Shown here piece by piece: positions 33,663 to 47,066 of a stretch of 64,000 bases of DNA. The translations under genes and the position numbers were made by a program. The notes under the pieces were generated by a model. The model was given only the letters and a program-made list of their open reading frames with translations, ran no database searches and was not told the DNA's origin. Location of the stretch: positions 372,001 to 436,000 of the forward strand of contig MCFH01000023.1 of assembly GCA_002104945.1 (NCBI GenBank). The letters run 5' to 3'. Origin of the DNA: Piromyces finnis. Taxonomy: Eukaryota; Neocallimastigomycota; Neocallimastigomycetes; Neocallimastigales; Neocallimastigaceae. The first letter of the stretch is position 1. Each line of letters opens with the position of its first letter.

Positions 33663-35811
33663 TGTTGTTGTTGTTGTTGTTGCTATTGCTGTTTCATCAG
33701 TTAAACTAGTACTGGTGGAAGCTGGATCTGGAATATTATCAGTAGAATCAAGATTCACTTGAGTTGGGATTGGTGCTTTTGGTGTTGGATTAATAATAGC
33801 TGTTATTGGTCCTTTTATTGGTTTTGGGGTGGCTGTTGGCCCTGGAACACCCATAGGAACAGGATATATTTTTGTGGTTTTAACTGGTGTAACTGGCGTA
33901 ACTGGCGCATTAGTAGTTTCAGATGAACATAAAGTAGGAATGGTGGCATTTACTGTAGATGATGGATTTGAGTTTGGTGGTTGATTAGTACCTTCAGAAT
34001 TAGACATAATGAATGGAGAATCTGTTGTACTGGTAACAGAAATTGCTGAGGAATTAGGTAATTGCTTTGAACAGGTATTGGTATTTGATACTGATATATT
34101 TTCAATATTTTTGTTTGATGATGAAGAAGATGGATCTGGGATAGTTTTTATAGAGGATGAAGAAATATTAGTTGTTGATGCTAAATTTGTAGCAGAAGTA
34201 TTAGCACTAGTTGCAGAAGAATTAGACTTTTGTGAAGCAAGTTCCGCAAATGGATTTGTACTATCATATTGATATGAAGCAGAAGCAAATGGATTGGTAT
34301 TTGAAAATGTATTTGATGGTTCGAATGGATTTTGAGAATCATTATTAGTACCAAATGTTAAATTAATATTTTGATTTGGTTGATTTGGATATTGAATACT
34401 TGGTCCTGGAGCATTAAAACCAACATTATAAGATTGCTGGGATTGAAAACCTGATTGATAATTATTTTGGTTATTATTAATTGGTTGATTTGGATTAAAA
34501 GAAGGGCATGGATATGGATATCTATTATAATAATTATTTATATAACTTGGAGGGAGTGGTGGTCTTTCATTATATCCATTTGGAAACTGTCCGTTTGATG
34601 AATAAAATAAATTATCTTGTGGTTTTATGGAGTTATTTAGAGCAGGAGAATTTGCTGAAGCAACACCTTGATTCATATTTGATGATACAGAAGAAGAATT
34701 TTGACTATCTAATAAATCTTGGTTTGCTGTTTGTATAGTGTCTTTAGATTCAGGTGTATATTCAGGAAGAATATCAAAATCTGAATTATCATTTGGTACT
34801 AAGTAATAATAAGTATTATATTAATAATATTAATAATGAAAGGAAAGAATAAAAGAAAGATGAATATAATTATGTTGATATTTTTATCCTATATAAATAA
34901 TTGATATGATTTTTTATTTTTTAAATAATATCAAAAAAAAAAAAAAAAAAAAAAAATACCAAATTCTGCTTTCATTTTTTTTAAAATGACTTTAAATTCG
35001 AAATCTTTTCCTTTCTTGAATGTTAATTTTAATTGACCTGCTTTAGCTAAACCACCATTAGAAGTCTTATATTGTTGAAAAAAGATAAAAACATAAACCT
35101 TAGAAAATACAAATTATACTTCTAATTATATTATTATTCATTTATAAAATTAAATTAAATATATAAAAAAAATAAAATAAAATTTCAAAATTACAGGAAT
35201 AATACTACAAGTAAAAGTTGGACTTCCAAACCATCCTTTAGTTAACTTTTCATCTTTAATGCTATCTAATGATACATTAAAACTTTTTACAAATGGCGTA
35301 GCGACCTGTGGAATATAGATAAGTCTTTTATTAGTAATATATATTATTCCAAGTCTTATATAGAAGTTATCACTATAATTATTAAATATTTTAAAACAAA
35401 TTTTAAATTTAGTATATTTTTCGAATTAATATCTTATTATTATTATTTTTTTTTATTTTTTGTCAAATGAAATTAATATTTTTTATTTATATATAAATAT
35501 TTTAATAAAATTTTTTATTTTTTTTTATTATTATTTCTAAAGTAATAATAACAAACATATTTACCATGAACCAGGATAGCCTCTATAATAATAAATATAT
35601 ATTGAAAATTTTCATATTATATATCATATTTTATATTGATTTTTTTAATTATAATCTATCTTATATAATAATATAATTATTATTTTTTGTTATTATCTTA
35701 CCCTCCTCTTTCGAATTCCATTTCAACTTTTTCAACTGAAAGGTATATTTTTTCTTCATCAAAAAGAATTATATTTCCTGCTTGGTCATATTGAATTGAA
35801 TTGACAGACAT
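33576..35811 (-). CDS. WBP2-like GRAM-domain protein with PPxY motif, five exons
   Basis: The exons are 35811-35702, 35582-35565 (only 18 bp), 35372-35195, 35065-34960 and 34798-33576. They join in frame to about 544 residues. The first 150 residues read as the GRAM domain of WBP2: ILFDEEKIYLSVEKVEMEF, GIIYITNKRLIYIPQ, TPFVKSFNVSLDSIK, GLAKAGQLKLTFKKGKDFEF. WBP2 binds WW-domain proteins through PPxY motifs and acts as a transcriptional co-regulator in animals. A single PPSY occurs here (RPPLPPSYINNYYN), at about residue 215. The rest is Asn/Pro/Ser/Thr-rich with a 13-Thr run encoded by ACT/ACA repeats near the C-terminus. It is divergent from the METTL23-like gene with 444 bp between starts. 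Confidence 0.8.
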
Positions 35812-36255
35812 TATACTTTTATAGAATTATTTGTACTTATATTGTATAATTATATTATTATAAAGTAAAGATAAACTTCAAAGAAACAATGTAACTACTG
35901 ATACTTATTGATACCTTTTTTTTTTTTATTATTTTATTATATTTTATTGGATTTCAATTATTATTTATTTATTTTAAGAGACTTTTTTTTTTTTTAAACC
36001 CTTTTTGTAATTATTAATAAATATATTAAATTTAATTTTTTCTCTTTATTCTTTTTTTTCTAAAATTTTAAATTTTATAGCATTTCATATGAAATATATT
36101 AAATAATATATTGTATTATAGTAAGTAATTATTGTATTATATAAATATATATTAAATTAAAATTTGGTACATCGAATATATTTTTTTTAAAAATTATAAC
36201 TTAAATAAATGAAAATAATTAATAAAAATGTTATTATTTATTAAATATAGTAAAA
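35812..36255. promoter_or_regulatory. Shared divergent promoter region (WBP2-like / METTL23-like)
   Basis: The 444 bp separate two divergent ATGs. It is very AT-rich with T runs near 35915-35926 and 35983-35995. No specific motif is recognised; the promoter role is inferred from gene layout. Confidence 0.45.
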
Positions 36256-37564
36256 ATGGAAGTTGAACCTGAAGTTAATATTAAAGAAATTGAATTTACA
36301 AATGAGGTTTGTTAGATATATAAAAATGTAATATTTTATTATCGTAATAATTAAAGAAATTTAAATTTATAACAAATATTTTAAATTATTCATTAAATGA
36401 ATTAAACTTATAAATTTACATAAGAAAACCAATAACATTCTCCTAAATGAATATGAAAACAATATAAATAAGTTATTGCCAGATAATATAACAATAAGTA
36501 TTCGTGAATTAGTTCATCCTCACTTTGGCTGTTATTTATGGCCAGGTTCATATGTATTAGCTTCATATATATGGAATTATCGATATAAATTCGTAAATGC
36601 AACAACAATTGAATTAGGTAAAAAAAAAAAGAAAAAGAAAAAAGTATATTTTATAGGAATAATTAAATGAATTGTTTTATATGTAATTACTAATTTTTTT
36701 TTTTTTGAAAATTTAACTTTTAAAATTTTAAATATTCGAAAAATAATAAAAACCTTTAAAGGTTCTGGTGTATCTTTGCCAAGTTTATTAATTGCAAAAC
36801 TGAAATATGAATATATACAAAAACATGAATGTTTGAACAATAAAAATAGTTCTATTTCTAATAAAATATTATCACCTACTATTATTACTGATATATCAAA
36901 TCCAAGATTTATTTTATCAAATATTCAAAAAGAAGTTAAACAAAATAATTTAAGATTAAATGAACAATCTAGTTTCTATGAAATAGATATGGAAGAAGAA
37001 AACAATAAAAACAGTAAAATTGATTTATTTATACATAAAAAATATAACTATTTTAGAATTAATAATTAATTTACTTTTGTTTTGAATATAGTCGATTATT
37101 TAACACAATATAATATATTTGTAGAACCATTATATTGGGGAATTCATGATACTCTTGTTGAAATTAAACAAAAATTAAGTAATATACCGACTTCATTCAC
37201 ATCAAATAATAATTATAAAATAGATTATATTTTGGCAGCAGACAATTTCTTTATACCAAAAGATTATGAAGATATTTTATCAACTGTTTCAATTATTTTC
37301 AGAAATTATCCTAATGCAAAATTCATAACTACATATCAAGAGAGAAGCTCTCAACGTACTATTCAGCATTTATTAGATGAATGGAATATGAAAGCAGTAG
37401 TTGTTCCATTAAGTTCATTTAATTGTAATGTTAATGATTTAGTTGTAAAAGAAGACCAAAATTCTACAGAAACCTCTTCTATTAAAAATGAAATTGATAA
37501 TAATTTACATTTTGGTGGAAGTATCTATAGCATTTTCTTACTTATTATTGAATCCAATAAATGA
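36256..37564 (+). CDS. METTL23-like protein methyltransferase, four exons
   Basis: The exons are 36256-36306, 36425-36617, 36762-37013 and 37092-37564, joined in frame to about 322 residues. The order of motifs is that of METTL23 in the METTL21-type family: VHPHFGCYLWPGSYVLASY, the AdoMet-binding motif I as ELGSGVSLPSLLIAKL across the exon 2/3 junction, TDISNPRFILSNIQKEV, YWGIHDTLVEI, then DYILAADNFFIPKDYEDIL and the C-terminal TTYQERSSQRTIQHLLDEW. Human METTL23 is reported to methylate histone H3 arginine. The same substrate here is inference. Compared with the animal protein it carries Asn-rich insertions. The join at 37013/37092 is inferred from frame continuity. Confidence 0.85.
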
Positions 37565-38260
37565 AATTTTGCTATTTAAGACAATAGGAAAATAGTATGG
37601 AATTAACACTACTAAAAATGTTTATATTAAGTTTTTATTTATTATTATTATTATTTTTATATTTTCTATTATATATTATATTTTTTTTTATATTAAATAT
37701 TAAATATAAGATTTAAATATTTTTCTAAAATAATATATCTTTCCCCTTTTCTTTATATTTTTCCTTTTTTTATTTTATTTTATTTATTATTTTTTATCTT
37801 ATTTCATTTTTATTAATTCATTATTTTTATTTTTTATTTTATTTATTTATTACTATTATTAATATTTTGAAATTTATTATTTATGAATTATAAATTTACT
37901 ATTTTCAAAATTTACACTTTATTTTCTGATTTATAGTTTTTACTTTTATCTTAATATATTGCTTTTGTTATTAAAATTATTTTTAAGTTGAACTTCAATA
38001 TTATTGTTATTATTATCATTGTTTATTTGTATATGGAATAAAGAATGATTCAATTATATCTATTATGAATTATTTTATATTTTGAATTTTTAAAATTTTT
38101 CTTTTAACCAAGGATAAGAAGATACAATATTACAATTGAATTAATAACTATTAATGGAACTATTATATAAAGATTTATTGATAAACGAATAAATAAAAAA
38201 GTTATTTAATATTTATATTACAATGTATTTATATAAGTATGTTATAAATATATAAAACAA
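37565..38260. other. AT-rich intergenic region
   Basis: Mostly T-rich simple sequence between convergent gene ends. No gene seen. Confidence 0.5.
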
Positions 38261-38646
38261 TTATTTACTTCTTAATAATGTTCTTGTGGCTGATATTAAA
38301 TCAACGATTTTAGATTTAATAGTTGGTTCAGTGTTATAACCATTATTATTTCTTTTTGACCATCCAACTATAATATTAAATAATTTTAATATATCAATCA
38401 ATAAATATTAATGAAATAAAATTAAATATTAGTTTAAAATTGTAATAAAGATTCTTTATATTTATTAATTTGATTGAATTATTTATAAATGTTTCATTCA
38501 CTTTTTAATAAATATTTGAATTTCTATAAAATTCTATTTATAATTTAGTATTTACTTCTTGCTAAGAAACGATCTTCATGTAATATAGCAACTGAATTTA
38601 TGAAAAGAAGGGTAATAATTATAATTTGTATTACTAATGAGGCCAT
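38261..38646 (-). CDS. Very small secreted peptide gene, two exons
   Basis: Exon 1 (38646-38556) and exon 2 (38367-38261) join in frame through a GTAAAT...TATAG intron to 65 residues. The first 21 residues are a strong signal peptide (MASLVIQIIIITLLFINSVA). The mature part of about 44 residues is basic (HEDRFLARIGWSKRNNNG, ending TLLRSK) with an SKR that could be a Kex2 site. I recognise no family, and each exon alone is too short to be noticed. Support is the signal peptide, the clean splice signals and the stop right after the second exon. Coding potential is plausible but not proven. Confidence 0.55.
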
Positions 38647-39028
38647 TATTTTTATATTTTTATTTTTATTTGTGATTTATTTACTATTTTTTTTTTAATA
38701 TAAAAATAAATTATTATTATGCATAAAAATGAAAAATCTTAAATATTTTTTATTTTTTATTATATTATTAAATCAATATTTAAGAATGATAAATTTAATA
38801 ATTAACTTAATTATATAAAAAAAGCTATATTAAAAAAATCATTAAATTTATTCGATAAATTATATATAAACAATTTAAAATTTTTAAAAATTTATATAAC
38901 ACAATTTTAATAAATGTTCTAGTGAATAAAATAATTTTGTTTTATATTTAATAAATAGATTTTAATATGAAGATTCCACAATAATACCATAATACATATT
39001 TATTAATTACAGTAAACTGCTATAAATT
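38647..39028. promoter_or_regulatory. Divergent intergenic region between small secreted peptide and Mg-chelatase-like genes
   Basis: The 382 bp lie between two divergent ATGs and presumably contain both promoters. No specific motif is recognised. Confidence 0.4.
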
Positions 39029-41176
39029 ATGAATTCAAAAGGTTATAATTCTTTAGCATCGTCAAATAACGAGCTAGCATCAATATCTACTAATGAAAAT
39101 AAGAATAGAATTAATGCAAATAAAATAACATGGCTAGTACAAAAGTTATCTGAGCTAAAATATGATCCTAATCGAGCAGTTCCCTTCTATTTTAAAGATG
39201 ATGTTTTAGTTACAATATTAATGTGTTTAATTTGTAAAAAAAATAGTATTATTTTTGATGTCAATGAAAATCAAAAACCATTTAAAAATATGTTAGAAAA
39301 AATTATTTTTTCTATTTTTGGATTTTCTTTTACTTCATATAGATGCAAACCTTCCACTACTTCCAATGAGTTTATTTCTGGAATATTAAATAGAATTAAA
39401 GGAAACAACAACAATAACAACAACAACAACAACAATAATAATCAGGAAATGATAGGAAATTCATTATTTCTTCGTACAGAGGGTATTGTAATATATAATA
39501 ATATATAAAGTATAAATCATAAATATAATACTTACAAAATATCAAATGATTTTGTTGTTTTCTTTCTTTTTTTTTATAGAAAGTTTACAAGATAAGAAAT
39601 CAAATTCAATGCCAGATCTTAATAAACTCTCAATAGATGATACTCTTGATAATAAATACAAATCTCTAGCCTTTAATATTGTAAATAATTTTAATATATT
39701 AAATTATTAAATTATTATTCCTAATATGTTTATTTTAAATTTACTGTATAACATAATATTATATAATAAAATGTAGGATTATAAAGAAGATATTCAAAAT
39801 AACTTTTTAAGTATTCATAATTCACAAGTGATATATTCTAATGCAATGATAAAGAATATATACAATAATAAAAAAGATATTCTTAATTATAATTTTAATA
39901 ATAATAGTAATGGTGATATCAAAAGTTATTCCAATAATACAATTAATAAAAATAAAATTAATGCAATGAAATCATATACCACAGGAAGAAGATATGATCT
40001 TATTAATAAATTACTACAACCTCCAGAAACGGATAACCATAAAGAAGTTATTTATAATACCAATACATTATCACGATTAAATCTAGAAAATAAAATTAAT
40101 GATTTTACAATGTTTGATTCTGAGCAACTAGTTAATAAAGTCAAAAGTTCGCTTATTAGTCTCAATTCACAACCTTTACCAAATGTCATTATTATTGAAA
40201 ATATGGATGATGCAAGTCCTATTGTTCAAGATGTTATTTTGCAAGTAAGTATAAAAAAAAAAAAGAAATAATTATTTTAATTATTTATCTTGTAAATATT
40301 CACATAATATAAAATTTATATATAATTAATAATAAAAGATGCTCGTTAAGAAAAAACTATTTAATATTGATTTTCCAAGCCCATTTATAATAATATCATT
40401 AATTTCCAAACCAGAAATTCAAAATAATGTTATTAGTCGCTTAGTAAGCAGATTAAAGAATAATTATAATAATATTATGAATGAAATAGAAATATTAAGA
40501 TATAGTTTTATATATATAAACCTAATTAAATATTAATTTATTATTATTATTATTATTATTATTATATTTTTTTTTTTAATTTAAATACAAAGTTAAATAA
40601 CACCTTTCTATATCACAGACTCAAAGAAAATATTACTCATTCAGTTCCTATATATCTTTCTAATGATTCATTAATAACGAATGAAGAAATACAGAATCTA
40701 ATAAATGATATGGAAAAGATCACTACAAGCAAATATATCGATATTTATATAAGGGATATTATGACAGGAATTCGAACTCATCCTTTGATTAGTAGTGGTG
40801 TACCAGTGAGTAGTACAAAAGATTTGATATTAGCAACAAAGTAAGAAAATCCTAACATTTATAAAATAATTATAATTAATCATAAATAGTGAATAATAAC
40901 ATAATCCAAAAAAATATTTATATTTATTAATATATAATATATTATATAATTTGAAAAAATAAATATAAAAAATATTAAAGGGCATTGTCAGTATTGTTTG
41001 AGCAGACTTACATGACTGTGGATCATATTCAAATTGCTTTAAAACATGTGCTATCTCATCGAATGAATCTTGTTCATTATTCCAACCATGTCAGTAAAAA
41101 CTTTAAAAATCAATACATTAATATTAATGCAGGTTACATTTTAGCTGATGTGCTAAATAAACTTCCAATTAAATAA
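39029..41176 (+). CDS. Mg-chelatase (ChlI)-like / MoxR-related protein, six exons
   Basis: The exons are 39029-39482, 39580-39680, 39777-40244, 40339-40443, 40593-40840 and 40981-41176, giving about 523 residues with frame kept at every join. The C-terminal third resembles the lid region of the fungal Mg-chelatase-like AAA proteins: FLYHRLKENI, then IDIYIRDIMTGIRTHPLI, then ATKALSVLFEQTYMTVDHIQIALKHVLSHRM. The AAA core seems degraded: PNVIIIENMDDASPIVQDVIL resembles the Walker B/sensor region, but I see no Walker A. It has Asn-rich insertions in exons 1 and 3. Fungi make no chlorophyll, so the name reflects fold only. The cellular role of this fungal family is unknown to me. Confidence 0.6.
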
Positions 41177-41686
41177 AAATAATACATAAGAAACTATTTT
41201 CATTATAAATAAAATATTATTTATATATATAATAAAAATATTAAAACAATTATTATAATAATAATTGTGAAAAGTTTTTATCTGGAATTATGTTTCATGT
41301 GTATTCATTTTTTAATTATTATTATTGCCATTATTAAAAACACCAATTCAAAGAATAGTTTTTTTCAAAAAATATAATTAATTGTCGTCTATAATAATAG
41401 ATAGTATGATTGGTTAAAAATGAATTATTTTAAAAAATTTATTTATAGATTTTGATTTTTATTGAAATAATTTAATCTGAAGTTTTATTTTCTTAATAAT
41501 TAATTTTTTTTTTATATATATTAAAATATAAAAGTTTTCAATTTTGAAAATAAGCTATATTAATATATATAAAAATATAAATATAATTATTAATTATATT
41601 TAAATAAATTATTTAATAGTACATAAAGTATTATCAAATATCATTTAAAATAATTAATAACTTAATTGAAAATAAAAATAGTAAAA
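41177..41686. other. AT-rich intergenic region
   Basis: Lies between two plus-strand genes and should contain the Net1/Dnt1-like gene promoter. Nothing specific is seen. Confidence 0.45.
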
Positions 41687-44600
41687 ATGACAGATAATAA
41701 TGTGCGTTTAGGAGTTGTTTTATACTGGTGCTCTTCCTACGATTTTGAAATAGCAGAAGAAAAGCAACGTAAAGATGAAATTATTTTAAAAAAAAAGTTT
41801 CTTTTATTCATTGATCCTGAGAGCAATATCTCTAAGTTAAAACAACTATGTAGTAATAAATATAAAACTCTTTATCCAGAATACCCGTAATATATTTATA
41901 AAAACTAGTTTTAATTCACTATACAATAAATTAATGGCTAATAATAAATTTAATAAATAATTATTTAATAATTTAAAATAATCAGTTCTTTCAGCATAAA
42001 GGAAATAAGAACTACTGATGATTTTATAGCCGAAAATCATGAAAAGGTTAAAGATGTATTTGTAACACCAACTGCATGTATTGTATTTAAAGGTTTTCCA
42101 AAAGATTGTTATAATGCTGAGACAGGTAAATACATTTTTAAATGTATAAAAAAAACAATATTTATTTATAGAAAGTATTTATTAATGATTTTATTTTATT
42201 TTATTTTTTTTTGTTTAAAAATTAGACCGTTTTGTAGTACCAGAAGGAAGTAAAGAAAAATTGAAGGTATATTTTTAATTTTTAATAAAAATAACTTATT
42301 TATTTTTTCCATAATATTTTAAATGAGTATTCATACTTATTATTATTTTTTTAATATATATATTTTATAATGTTAATTAATTAAATTAAATTTTAAAAGC
42401 ACTTATCAAGAAAAGAAAAGAGATTATTAAAGAAAGAAATTAATAAGAATAACAATACCGATAATACATCAAATAATAATACCCCAAAGAAGGATAATAA
42501 TAACAATAACAATAATAATAACAATAATAAGAGTAATGTAAAGAAGAGCAATACTACATCAAATACTTCTACACCAAAGAAAGATAATAATAAATCAATT
42601 AATACTCCAAAGAAAAATAATAAAGCAAATAGTAATAATAATAATAATAATAAGAAGAAGAATGAAAAGGAAAAGGCAACGGTTGAAATTAAAAGTTTAA
42701 CTGATTCTCCAATGCCAATTGACTCATCAACTATTGATAAAGCTATTAAACAGACTACAAAGCAGGAAATAAAAATTAAGAAAGATCAGGTTCAGAAGAT
42801 AGTTGTAAAACCTAAAGGTGAAGAAATTAAGAGTTTAACAGATTCACCATTACCTATTGATATTGCCTCTAATAATGTAAACAATATTGAAATTAAATTA
42901 AATAAAAATAATAATGCTAATAATAACAAGAAAAAGAATAATACCAATACAGAAAAAAAGAACGAAGGTCAAAATAAAAATAATCCAAAGTCAAAAGAAA
43001 CTGGTAGTGATGTCATGGATGTTGATATTGATCAAAATAATCAACAAGTAATGGAAATAGATCAACAAAATGAAAACACTGAAAATGTTTCTGGCGGTAA
43101 AAAAAAGAAAGCTAAGAAAAGAAAGAGAGATATTGAAAATAATACTACTAATGCTCAAAATAATAAAAGTAATGAAAATATAGAACATCCTAACAAAAAG
43201 GCTAAAGTAAATGAAGCTAAAACAATTCCATCATCTTCAGTAGATAAATTAGATGATAATAAAGTGAAGTTAAAAGACCAACAACAACAGCAACAATCAA
43301 ATAATCAAAAAAATGTAGCAAAACAATTAAAAAAGCCTGGAACTACTAAACAACAGCAACAACCTTCAAAAAATGTGGATGTTATTACTGATTCATCCAT
43401 TGCAAATCCAAAGAAAACAGAAAATAATAAAACTCCAACACAGACTCAAAAAAGTAAAAAAATAGAAAATAATAAACCTACATCTCAAAATCAAACACAA
43501 ACTTCAAAAGGTAAAAAGATAGATAATAATAAAACTTCGACTCAAAGCCTAAAAGCTAAAAAGATAGATAATAGTAAAACACCAACACAAACTCCAAAAG
43601 CTAAAACAGTTAATAATAATAAAAATTCATCTGAAACTTCTGAAACAAAAAAAGAAGATAATAAGGACAATAAAGTTGCATCAAAAGCAACAAAAGCTAA
43701 AAAAACAGATGCAAAAACAACACCAGAAGAGAAAAATAAAACTTTTGTAAGTTCTATAAAAGTCAAAAATGATACTCAAATGAAATCACAACCTGCTAAG
43801 AAAGAAAAGGAACAAGAAAAAGATGAAAAAATTTCAGTAACTAAAAAGAAGCCAGTTTCTTCAACACCATCGAATGAAAAAAAAACTGATAATAAAGAAC
43901 CAAAATCAAATGAATCAAAAGTAGATAGCATAACTAAAATTACAAAGGACATTAATGTAAAAAAAAAAAAAAACAAAAAAAAACTTAATAATATTATCTA
44001 ATAAATAATTATATAAAAATAGTTTTATAATAATAATAATTTTTTTTATCTTTAATATATATTAAAAGGTTGATAAAGTAAAAACCATTACAAAAAAGGA
44101 AAAAGAAGACAAAAAGGATAAAAAACCCGTTTCCAAACCGTTAGTAGAATTAAAGACAGAAGAAAAAAGTTTAAAATCAGCATCAATTCAGTCAAAAAAG
44201 GTTACTGAAACCAAATCAAATTTTTCATTAGAAAAGTCAAAAAAAGTAACTGAAATAAAACCAAAGGCAATTCCAGATATACCAGCAAAATCAACGGTCA
44301 GTACCTGGAAAAGAACTCGTCTCTGGTCACAAAATACATCCGTATCTTTAGAAGAATTTGCTCAATCTTTCAACGATTCTCTTTCAGTAAATTCTGCTTT
44401 TTCAGATCTTTTAGGCTCAAATAGTTCCGTAAACGATAATGTTTTTGTTGAACCTTTATCTACTCGTAAGGTGAGCGATCTTCGCAAAGTTAGTAATATT
44501 GATGAAGATTTTAATAACAATAAAGATTCTATGGATATTGATGATGATGATGATGATTCTAATTCCGATTCAGACACTGATGATTACGATAGTGATTCCT

Positions 44601-45211
44601 CATCTTCATCTTCATCCGATTCAGATTCAGACGACTCTACAAAAAAGAAACAAAATTCTTCAAATGGTATAAGAATTGCTGGTAAACGCAAGAATAATAA
44701 GAAAAAATCTAAAAAATCATCTCTTTTCCAGCTCTTTGAGGATTGTAAGTAAAAAAAATGTTTAAATATTTTTAATAACTCAATAAAATAAAAGATAAAA
44801 ATCTAATTGAAAATGAATTTATAAATTACATTTTATTATAGCCAAAGATGATAGTAACCCATTTAGTCAATACAAAACAAAAAGTAACCAAATGAATAAA
44901 AATAATATGCCAATTGTTTCTTCAATGAAAAGATTGACCTCTAAAAATTCTTCTATATATTCTTCCACTGGTTATCAAAATAGAACTCTTTCAAGTTTCA
45001 ATGGTATTTTAGAAATAATAGCATTCATAATTATTAATCAATAACTTTTATATTTATTATTTCAACATTTTAATTTTTTTTCTTTTTTAAAAAAACCAAT
45101 CTTTATTTAGCTGTTCCAATTCAAACTGAAGCAGTATTAACATCTCTTTCACAACCATCTACAACTCCTTTTGATAGTGATGAAGAAAGTTTAGATGAAG
45201 TTGTTATTTAA
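41687..45211 (+). CDS. Net1/Dnt1-like nucleolar protein, seven exons
   Basis: The exons are 41687-41886, 41986-42125, 42226-42266, 42400-43956, 44069-44744, 44842-45003 and 45111-45211, giving about 958 residues. The first 110 residues resemble the ubiquitin-like N-terminal domain of yeast Net1/Cfi1 and Dnt1: VRLGVVLYW, KKKFLLFIDPESNISKLKQL, KYKTLYPEYP, then EKVKDVFVTPTACIVF. Those proteins anchor Cdc14 and silencing factors in the nucleolus. The long middle is Lys/Asn/Gln-rich low complexity with basic patches. Further on, KSTVSTWKRTRLWSQN begins a more conserved-looking block, followed by an acidic Asp/Ser run (near 44530-44640) and a basic KRKNNKKKSKKSS patch. Basic and acidic blocks of this kind are common in nucleolar proteins. 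The 41985 acceptor has an alternative AG nine bases on, also in frame. Confidence 0.6.
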
Positions 45212-45638
45212 AAATAATATAAATGTAGTTTTATTTTTGTGAAATTTAAATTCAGTTTTTTTTTTAATAAATAATTTATCTCTATTTAATATTTTAATAA
45301 ATATATCCATGAAATTAGTAAATATAAAAACCATTTTACTCTTAAAATTTAATTTATATTTTAAATTACCAAAATAAAAAATGAACTTTTTTTTTTCTTT
45401 CAATAATAAAATACACTTTTAAACACTTTAAAAATAAAAAAATTACATTTATTATTTGAAGGATTAAAATTCTCTTTTTCAAGAAAAAATTTTATTAAGA
45501 TTATTTCTGGTATTGAAAAATACCACTTACAATAGATAATAAAAGTAACTTTAAAGTATTATTATAAATAATACCACTTCTATTATTAAAATTATAATTA
45601 AAAATTTTTTCAAAATATATACATCTTCATAAAATTTC
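45212..45638. other. Intergenic region between convergent gene ends
   Basis: Contains the 3' ends of the Net1-like and H3 genes. The 70-residue minus-strand frame here is an AT artefact. Confidence 0.5.
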
Positions 45639-46208
<570 letters not shown>

Positions 46209-46343
46209 TTACTGTTATTTTTTAATAAAAAAATACTTTAAGGATACTTTTCAGTATATTTTTAAAAAAATTATATAAAAATTTTTTTATAAAAAAAGCT
46301 TAAATTTTTAAAAATTTTTGCAGGAATTCATCATCTTTTATAG

Positions 46344-46359
46344 TAGTGGTGGACAACAA
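46344..46359 (-). promoter_or_regulatory. Conserved 16-bp histone upstream element (H3 side)
   Basis: Read on the minus strand this is TTGTTGTCCACCACTA, 148 bp upstream of the H3 ATG. The identical 16 bases occur upstream of H4 in the same orientation relative to that gene. A chance match of a GC-containing 16-mer in such AT-rich DNA is unlikely. I infer a shared transcription factor site. Confidence 0.7.
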
Positions 46360-47050
46360 CATAATATTTATTTTAGCCAATATATTTTCTCTTTCAAATT
46401 TGAACCAATAAATTTTTTCGTTTCAACAATTAAAATTTTTTTAGCGTTGTACCTTTTTTTTTTTTTTGAGAGTTATACAGAGTTTAATAAACTAAAAAGC
46501 ATAATAATAAAATAATTAATTAAAAGTTAAATTTATAATTAAAATCAAACATAAATATTTATAGATAATATACTAATATACTGAAGAATAGTTTATCCTG
46601 TTATAATGAATAATATATGTTAAAACTTATAAATCACATAAAATAAATCTTAAAAAAAATATTGTACAAAAATTATTGGAAAAAAAAATTTTTTTATTGT
46701 CCTTTTGTTAAATTAAGGCTATTTTTTTTTTTGGTAATTTAAATAAAAAACAAAATGTGAAAATATAACATAAAATATAAAAGATAATAAAGTGATAATA
46801 AAAGATAATATCAAAGGAAAATGCAAAGGATAAATAAAGATATTATCAATCATTAAAGATTATTATAAATAATTTATTACATATGTAATACAATATAACT
46901 AATTTAATATTATGATGTTATATATTTGCTTATTGATTTTTTTTCCTTGCTTTAACTCTACTGACTTTTTTTTTTTTAACCTAGAACAATTAGCCTATCA
47001 TTTGGACTCTTCATGTGATAGATCACATTGATAATGATTTACATCAAAGT

Positions 47051-47066
47051 TTGTTGTCCACCACTA
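47051..47066 (+). promoter_or_regulatory. Conserved 16-bp histone upstream element (H4 side)
   Basis: TTGTTGTCCACCACTA on the plus strand, 578 bp upstream of the H4 ATG, is identical to the element upstream of H3. The ATGTGAT-AG-ATCACAT inverted repeat lies just 22 bp before it. Confidence 0.7.

Noticed and set aside
36577-36840. 87-codon minus-strand frame over the METTL23-like gene
   Set aside because: It is opposite conserved METTL23 exons and an A-rich intron.
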